Positions 58,853-64,000 of a DNA stretch of 64,000 nt are shown one piece after another. The notes below the pieces were generated by a model. It worked only from the letters and a program-made list of their open reading frames with translations. It was not told the DNA's origin and made no database searches. Source of the stretch: UBA1664 sp964531715 (lineage in GTDB: Bacteria; Pseudomonadota; Alphaproteobacteria; Micavibrionales; UBA1664); NCBI GenBank assembly GCA_964531715.1, contig CAZHEE010000004.1, positions 62,001-126,000 on the forward strand, written 5' to 3'. The translations under genes were made by a program, and so were the position numbers. Position 1 is the stretch's first letter, and every line of letters begins with the position of its first letter.

Positions 58853-59380
58853 ATGCATATAAATTGGACAGAACAAACAAGACAAAAGCGTGGGCAGGGG
58901 ATGGTGATTACCTATGCCCAAACCAGTCTTGACCCATATGATGAGGTTTTGCTTGCTGAAAGTGAGAAGGGCGTTTGCTTTATCGGTTTACCGATTGACG
59001 GTGATTTTACAAAAGCCATGCAATCACTTCATCGCTTTTTCCCACTCGCGGTTTTTAAAGAGGGCGAGGTAAAGGCGGATTTGAGCAGCCTCGATATTTA
59101 TGGAACGGCCATGCAAATTTCGGTTTGGAAAGAGCTGCTGAAAATAAAGCAAGGTGAAGTTTCAAGCTACAAAGCCATCGCTGAAGCCATTCATAAGCCT
59201 AAGGCCTGCCGCGCGGTCGGTAACACCATCGGCGCTAACCCGATCAGTATTCTTATTCCCTGCCATCGTGTCCTAGCGGCGAATGGCACACTCGGCGGCT
59301 ATGCTTGGGGGTTGGAGCAAAAGCAGGCTCTGCTCAATAAGGAAATTACCTTATATAATCAACCAATGAAAGCTGCATAA
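58853..59380 (+). CDS. ogt: Methylated-DNA--protein-cysteine methyltransferase
   Basis: Start at the ATG at 58853 (MHINWTEQ), 175 residues; the longer ORF would read through a repeat. Repairs O6-alkylguanine by suicide transfer to Cys137 in IPCHRVL. C-terminal DNA-binding part: SVWKELLKIKQGEVSSYKAIAEAIHKPKACRAVGNTIGANPISILIPCHRV and LGGYAWGLEQKQALL. No AdaA-type N-terminal domain. The last 35 bases overlap the convergent flgL gene. Confidence 0.93.
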   Translation: MHINWTEQTRQKRGQGMVITYAQTSLDPYDEVLLAESEKGVCFIGLPIDGDFTKAMQSLHRFFPLAVFKEGEVKADLSSLDIYGTAMQISVWKELLKIKQGEVSSYKAIAEAIHKPKACRAVGNTIGANPISILIPCHRVLAANGTLGGYAWGLEQKQALLNKEITLYNQPMKAA

Positions 59381-60260
59381 GGTCGGTTGTGACGGAATAG
59401 GAGGCCTCAAGCTGGGTCTCAAGTTGCTTAAGCTGAACCGTCACTTCCGCCGCATCAATCTCGCGAATATCGACAATTTGGCTGTCGAGCAAGTTCAGCT
59501 CCTCAACATTGGAATTAATCTGCCTGTCCATTGTTTGCACGCGTTGGGCAATAGTGGCCTGCAAGACTGCTGTCTCGGTATAACCTTCCTCTATCACGCG
59601 TAAAGCCTCAAAAAGCGTGTCATCATCAGTCGGATTGGAAATCACGAGGTCAAGGGCGCGGATGATTTTTTCAAATGCCGGATTATTCGCGGTTACACCG
59701 TAATCAATATTAAAACTATCCGCCGCCTCAACGGTTTGGATATAGTTGTTTCCTTCATAATAACCATCATCAGGCGCAGAAGGCGTTGGTGGCGTATAAA
59801 TCTGACCCCCGAAGGTGGCGAGCTGAACAGGTTGTGTTTTTGTAGCCGAGCCTGCGAAAAGATATCGGTCGGCAAGGCTTGTATTCAAACTCCCCGCAAT
59901 ACGGTTCAGATATGTTTCGGCATTATTAACAAGATCAGGACCTTCAAGTCCGAAGCCGGATGCGGTTGATTGTAAGTCCTGCTGAAACTGCCGTGTAGCT
60001 TCTAATATACCATTCAACGCGCTATACATCACCTCACCACGGTCAAGCGCAATTTGCGTGTTTTCGGTTTGTTGCGCAATACGTTCATAGTCGGATTCAA
60101 GGTTAAGCAAACGCGAGGTATCCCCTGCGATACCCTGAAAATTCTGACTTTTAAATCCGCTTGAGATTTGAATTTGACTTTCGGCATAGCGTCCTTGAAG
60201 GCGCAGATTATTGCTGATAATTTGGCTTGTCTGGGTAAAGCTTGCAATTCTATCTGTCAT
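59346..60260 (-). CDS. flgL: Flagellar hook-filament junction protein FlgL
   Basis: 304 residues of the flagellin-like HAP3 type. N-terminal coiled-coil start RIASFTQTSQIISNNLRLQGRYAESQIQISSGFKSQNFQGIAGDTSRLLNLESDYERIAQ and C-terminal ATIAQRVQTMDRQINSNVEELNLLDSQIVDIREIDAAEVTVQLKQLETQLEASYSVTTDLMQLSLVDYI, both flagellin superfamily ends. Links the hook to the filament. 17 bases after flgK. Confidence 0.93.
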   Translation of the reverse strand: MTDRIASFTQTSQIISNNLRLQGRYAESQIQISSGFKSQNFQGIAGDTSRLLNLESDYERIAQQTENTQIALDRGEVMYSALNGILEATRQFQQDLQSTASGFGLEGPDLVNNAETYLNRIAGSLNTSLADRYLFAGSATKTQPVQLATFGGQIYTPPTPSAPDDGYYEGNNYIQTVEAADSFNIDYGVTANNPAFEKIIRALDLVISNPTDDDTLFEALRVIEEGYTETAVLQATIAQRVQTMDRQINSNVEELNLLDSQIVDIREIDAAEVTVQLKQLETQLEASYSVTTDLMQLSLVDYIR

Positions 60261-60277
60261 ATTTATTCATCCTTTAT

Positions 60278-62008
60278 TTATCGTACCGCGGCAATCAACG
60301 TGTCATACATTTCTTGCAAAACTGAAAGCATGGTTGCCGAAGCCTCATATTTCGCTTCTAAATCAATCAGGTAGGCCATCTCTTCATCAATATTGACGCC
60401 TGAAAGATTTTGAAGCGTGTTTTTAGTTTGTTGCATCAGATTGCTTGTAATATCCGCATCGGTCTTTGCATTATTCGCACGGAAAGCCACATCCGAAATA
60501 ATCTTATCAATGTAATTGTTCAGTGAGTCATTCTGTGCGGCAAAATTGCCTGCCGCGGCGTAGCTATACGACGTTGAAAACGCTGTTGAAAGCTCATTAG
60601 TCAGGCTGGCATCACCGACATTAACCGCGCGGTCGCCAATCCCTGTTCCTGTATTCAAGCGTGATGTTGAAAGATAGCTGCCGTTATTAAGAAGGTAATC
60701 AGACACCTGAATGACATCCGCGCCGGTACCGTTGAAAATATTGTTCAGTCCAAAATTGGTTGAGAAATTATCGCCGCCAAAATCACTTGTCCCTTGCCCT
60801 AAGGCCAAACCTTCCCCCGGATTATTGGCAATAAGTGATAGCTGCCCATCGGTTGTCAGGCTGGCCGTGACGTCAGGGCCGAGGGCGGTATTGATTCCTG
60901 TAACAAGATCACCGATCGTTGTAAAGCTTGCAAGATTGAGATTAGCCTGATTTTGAACAATCCCATCACTATCCAAAACATCAATGCGAATGTTACCTGT
61001 TCCGCCCAAAAGGTCACCAAGCCCGAGCCCCTCTATGTCGCCGATCATATCAGGTCGGGGTGGTATAGAGGCACCCTCGCTGTGAATCGCATTTAATTCG
61101 GTTGCAAGCACACTGGCGAACTCATCCAATTTCGCTTGCTCCTCAACCATAATACCGTCACGTAATTCGAGAAGACCGCCAATCTCACCACCGCTTAAAA
61201 ACGGTGTGATGTCCGTCCCGTTCAGATCAATCGGATTAAAGCCTGCAGGGTAAATTGTGTTTTTATCGAGAGCGGTAACAGATTCAAATTCAATTTCACG
61301 CGGACGGGAATCGAGAAGTGGCATTCCGGCTGTATATATTTGAAGCTTATTCTTACTGTCGATAAAGTAATCGTAATCGATAAGTTGTGACAGATTTTCA
61401 AGCTCAACATGGCGAAGGTCAATAAGGTCAGCCGTGGTCGTGCCGAGTGTTTCGGCGCGGATAATCTCAAAATTCAGGCGGTCAATGACTTTGAGAGACT
61501 CATTCACCTCACCGATGGCGCGGTCAATATCCTGATCAATTTTCAATCGTGCATCCTGAACTGAATCCGACAGACGGTTTAATTCAATCGCCACTCGATT
61601 GGCATCGGCCACAAACTGGTTTTTAAGTGAGATATCTTCCGGTGTGATGGATAGCCTGCTTAAGGCATTAATCATGTCATCAATATAGGCGCTTAAGGAA
61701 TTATCACCATCTATTGAGCCAAGGTCATTGGCGTAGCTTGTTAAATATTGCGCAATCGTGTTGTTGCTGACCGCGATTGTAGTATCTTCAAGCAGGTTTT
61801 TAAGGATAAATTCATTATAATTGACCGTCTCAACCGTGCTACGAATTGGAACCGTTCCTGCATTGGTTGTCAGATATTGGGACTCAATTTCTTTCCGCGT
61901 ATAGCCGGCGCGGTCGGCATTGGTGACATTTTGGGATGTAACAGCAATCTTGCTTTCCGTATTGCGAAGCCCGTGGAAGGATGAGTAGAGTGCGGCTGTA
62001 ATCGACAT
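60278..62008 (-). CDS. flgK: Flagellar hook-associated protein FlgK
   Basis: 576 residues. N-terminal LYSSFHGLRNTESKIAVTSQNVTNADRAGYTRKEIE rod/hook motif, central DLIDLRHVELENLSQLIDYDYFID and LSGGEIGGLLELRDGIMVEEQAKLDEFASVLATELNAIHSEG, C-terminal NLMQQTKNTLQNLSGVNIDEEMAYLIDLEAKYEASATMLSVLQEMYDTLIAAVR, all FlgK hallmarks. HAP1 at the hook-filament junction. Three bases after the small 62012 gene. Confidence 0.95.
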   Translation of the reverse strand: MSITAALYSSFHGLRNTESKIAVTSQNVTNADRAGYTRKEIESQYLTTNAGTVPIRSTVETVNYNEFILKNLLEDTTIAVSNNTIAQYLTSYANDLGSIDGDNSLSAYIDDMINALSRLSITPEDISLKNQFVADANRVAIELNRLSDSVQDARLKIDQDIDRAIGEVNESLKVIDRLNFEIIRAETLGTTTADLIDLRHVELENLSQLIDYDYFIDSKNKLQIYTAGMPLLDSRPREIEFESVTALDKNTIYPAGFNPIDLNGTDITPFLSGGEIGGLLELRDGIMVEEQAKLDEFASVLATELNAIHSEGASIPPRPDMIGDIEGLGLGDLLGGTGNIRIDVLDSDGIVQNQANLNLASFTTIGDLVTGINTALGPDVTASLTTDGQLSLIANNPGEGLALGQGTSDFGGDNFSTNFGLNNIFNGTGADVIQVSDYLLNNGSYLSTSRLNTGTGIGDRAVNVGDASLTNELSTAFSTSYSYAAAGNFAAQNDSLNNYIDKIISDVAFRANNAKTDADITSNLMQQTKNTLQNLSGVNIDEEMAYLIDLEAKYEASATMLSVLQEMYDTLIAAVR

Positions 62009-62011
62009 AAT

Positions 62012-62320
62012 TTACCCTTTCTTATCCTTATTTGGTTTCGGTTTTGACTGATTATAAGCGATACAGGCGTCGGCCATTTTTTTAACTTGCTGTCTGGACG
62101 CTTTATTATTCGCCATACTATTTTCCATCTTTTTGCTTTCCTGAGACAGCAAAAGCGATATTTCTTTTAAAGCGGCGCGGGCTTTATCACTCTCATCATA
62201 GTCGGTTTGATTGATAAGTGACCCGAGTTTGGCAATATCGCGCTCCATCTCCTTATAAGAGGGGAGGGGGCTCCCATCTTCACTTTGGTATTTTGAGCGT
62301 ATGAGCGCGATATCATCCAT
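62012..62320 (-). CDS. Small helical protein in the flagellar hook operon
   Basis: 102 residues, polar, almost entirely helical by composition (YKEMERDIAKLGSLINQTDYDESDKARAALKEISLLLSQESKKMENSMANNKASRQQVKKMADACIAYNQ) with a Lys/Pro tail. It lies between flgE (18 bases) and flgK (3 bases) on the same strand. The position and helical make-up would suit an export chaperone of the FlgN type, but no family motif is visible, so this is inference. Confidence 0.7.
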   Translation of the reverse strand: MDDIALIRSKYQSEDGSPLPSYKEMERDIAKLGSLINQTDYDESDKARAALKEISLLLSQESKKMENSMANNKASRQQVKKMADACIAYNQSKPKPNKDKKG

Positions 62321-62338
62321 AATTTAACTATACTCTTT

Positions 62339-63742
62339 TTATCGAACCGCACCGATAAGCGTTTCAAACATATCATCAACCGTACTCAAGACTTGCGCGG
62401 CAGAGGAATAAGCCTGTTGCGCAACAATCATCTTGTTAAATTCATCTGATGAGTCGACTGTTGATTGTTCAAGCGAGGTGGCCTCGATATTCCCTGCATT
62501 CCCTTGGGTCGGCAGGTTGAGGCTCAAGTTACCCGCAGTCTCGTTTTCATCATAGATTGTTCCGCGAATATTGGTCAGACCTTCAGGGTTAGGAAAAGTT
62601 GCCAAAGGAATTTGGAAAATCGGGCGTCGCACACCGTTATCAAACAAGGCGGTGATAAGCCCGTCACTGTTGATTTCTACGCCACTAAATTGACCGAAAC
62701 GCACACCATCTTGCTCAATCGTGTCAACATCGAGTGAAGGCACGTTCGAGCTGGAAGCAAATTGTGTCAAGCCATCAAACAGATTATGTGTCCCGAGATC
62801 AAGTTCAAACGTCATCGGGTCGGCACCTGTATCCAAAAATGGCGGCGTATTCGGTGCGATTGATATATCGAAAGGAAGTGCATCTGCCGCAGGGCTACCG
62901 CCTGTTCCGTCAAATGCTGTTCCTGTCCATGTTCCGGTTGCAATTTGGTCGATTGACCCATCCCCGTTAAATGTAATTTCGAGGGCTGTTTGCACACCTG
63001 CCGCAGCACCGTCAAGGTCAAGAACACCGACAGGTGTTTTCGTTGTATCATTCGTCCGGAAAGGATTCGTGTAATCAACCGCCCAAGTATTGGGGCCTGT
63101 CTTGCGCCAAGTTTGTTCAAACGATAAGCTGTTACCCTGTCCGTCAAAAATTTCCATCGCGGTAATATATTCAGGGTCACCGACCACAGCCCATAAAGGT
63201 GAATCAGACGGCAAGTTAATGTCCATCTCGGCCTGTGTGGTCACACCCGCCGTTCCTGAAATCGTATCAAGGTCAATCGGTTCCAGCGAGTTCAAGTTAC
63301 TGGCATCTGCCGAAATAACAACACCGTCAATATCTGTCCGTTGGCCTAATAAAATCATACCTTCATTGTTGATAAGCAACCCGTTTTGATCGGTCGAGAA
63401 ATCACCATTTCTTGTGTAAGTAAATCCCGAAGGCTGATTCAATGGGTCATCCGTGACCGTGAAGAATCCCTGACCGTTCACGGCAATATTTGTTGCAATT
63501 CCTGTATTTTGGATCAAGCCTTGCTCAGTCAGGTTTTGACCTGTTTCAAACTTCACACCGCCCCCGACCTGGTTTAGGGATGATGCCGCGTTTGATGAGG
63601 TGACAAGTGACTCAAAGCTGATCGTCCGCTTTTTATAAGCCGTAGTACTCGCATTCGCGATATTTTCGGATACGGCCGCAATTGCCGCACTCTGTCCTCT
63701 TAAGCCTGATACTGAGGCGTTTAATGCACTTCCTAAACTCAT
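62339..63742 (-). CDS. flgE: Flagellar hook protein FlgE
   Basis: 467 residues; AAGGAG precedes the ATG. N-terminal LGSALNASVSGLRGQSAAIAAVSENIANASTTAYKKRTISFESLV, central INLPSDSPLW, and C-terminal SLEQSTVDSSDEFNKMIVAQQAYSSAAQVLSTVDDMFETLIGAVR, matching FlgE. Polymerises into the hook. Upstream on the same strand is flgD, its capping protein. Confidence 0.95.
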   Translation of the reverse strand: MSLGSALNASVSGLRGQSAAIAAVSENIANASTTAYKKRTISFESLVTSSNAASSLNQVGGGVKFETGQNLTEQGLIQNTGIATNIAVNGQGFFTVTDDPLNQPSGFTYTRNGDFSTDQNGLLINNEGMILLGQRTDIDGVVISADASNLNSLEPIDLDTISGTAGVTTQAEMDINLPSDSPLWAVVGDPEYITAMEIFDGQGNSLSFEQTWRKTGPNTWAVDYTNPFRTNDTTKTPVGVLDLDGAAAGVQTALEITFNGDGSIDQIATGTWTGTAFDGTGGSPAADALPFDISIAPNTPPFLDTGADPMTFELDLGTHNLFDGLTQFASSSNVPSLDVDTIEQDGVRFGQFSGVEINSDGLITALFDNGVRRPIFQIPLATFPNPEGLTNIRGTIYDENETAGNLSLNLPTQGNAGNIEATSLEQSTVDSSDEFNKMIVAQQAYSSAAQVLSTVDDMFETLIGAVR

Positions 63743-63767
63743 GGTCTGGTCTCCTTCTTCGTTTTAC

Positions 63768-64000
63768 TTAGTTTGCGGCAACTGTTTGGGCCGCGTCAGT
63801 GGTTTGGTTATTTGTTGTATCAATCAATTTCAAAACATCATTTGTCCTGAAAGAAATCTGTCCCGCCGTCAGGTAGTTATTTTGGTTGTCTGTCCAAACA
63901 CCATCGACGGTGATGAGGGATGAAATCTTGCTATCCAATGGCTCGCCATCCGCATCAATCGCATTCACGCTTAAAACTAAAGTCTCACCTTCACTTAAAT
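63768..64000 (-). CDS. flgD: Flagellar hook capping protein FlgD, C-terminal fragment
   Basis: The last 77 residues of a gene that enters from the right edge: LSEGETLVLSVNAIDADGEPLDSKISSLITVDGVW, then GQISFRTNDVLKLIDTTN. This Fn3-like C-terminal domain and the position directly before flgE identify FlgD, the scaffold cap for hook growth. Truncated by the window edge only. Confidence 0.85.
   Translation of the reverse strand, partial: LSEGETLVLSVNAIDADGEPLDSKISSLITVDGVWTDNQNNYLTAGQISFRTNDVLKLIDTTNNQTTDAAQTVAAN

Overview
The window reads as a chromosomal stretch of an AT-leaning, flagellated Gram-negative alphaproteobacterium. The signs are the ftsA-ftsZ-lpxC-bamD-recN order at the left end, the alphaproteobacterial DUF1489 protein, a Caulobacter-type Flp/Tad (Cpa) pilus cluster, an FtsZ with a very long C-terminal linker, and sigma54-type promoters in front of flagellar operons. 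Genus cannot be fixed from the sequence; a member of a low-GC order such as Micavibrionales is only a guess. An 85-base run of N inside rnpB points to a draft assembly or masking.

Layout. 1-5.9 kb: cell division and envelope block on the minus strand (recN fragment, bamD, lpxC, ftsZ, ftsA). 6-12 kb: a stress and signalling patch with an ECF sigma factor, an OmpR-type regulator, two tiny proteins, MgtC-like and OmpA-like proteins, a PH-domain membrane protein, topoisomerase IB, a DUF2945 protein and an AmpD-like amidase; three GGAAC...GTT promoter-like sites lie here. 12.2-12.6 kb: RNase P RNA. 12.9-14.1 kb: an overlapping Hpt/receiver pair. 14.5-23.3 kb: surface polysaccharide genes (SLBB export protein, three glycosyltransferases, Wzz-like and Wzy-like proteins), interrupted by a divergent His-rich outer/inner membrane protein pair around a Zur-like palindrome.

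24.8-33.5 kb: a Tad pilus operon (flp1-flp2-cpaA-cpaB-cpaC-cpaD-cpaE-tadA-tadB-tadC) including an overlooked 53-residue second pilin. 33.6-37.9 kb: flagellar genes flgH, flgA, flgG, flgF and fliL with two exact sigma54 promoter matches. 38-43.8 kb: rpsD, a CAU tRNA, a 610-residue Pro/Gln-rich protein carrying two in-frame palindromic insertions, a DUF389 protein and a frameshifted bactofilin. 43.9-47.4 kb: a lysyl-tRNA synthetase fused to a DUF2000 domain, a GIY-YIG gene sitting inside a dispersed palindromic repeat, nth and a cold-shock gene. 47.5-49.8 kb: a HaeIII-like restriction-modification pair with a Phd-like small protein. 50.2-59.4 kb: housekeeping and repair genes (uvrB, radC, map, an adenosine deaminase relative, a J-domain protein, a CBS-less IMP dehydrogenase, a CinA-type protein, ogt). 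59.3-64 kb: flgL, flgK, a small flagellar-operon protein, flgE and the end of flgD.

The intergenic regions are rich in several families of short dispersed inverted repeats, many ending in GTCA...TGAC. One copy carries a GIY-YIG nuclease gene exactly in its centre. This repeat-plus-nuclease arrangement and the in-frame palindromes in the Pro-rich protein are the least ordinary signals here.
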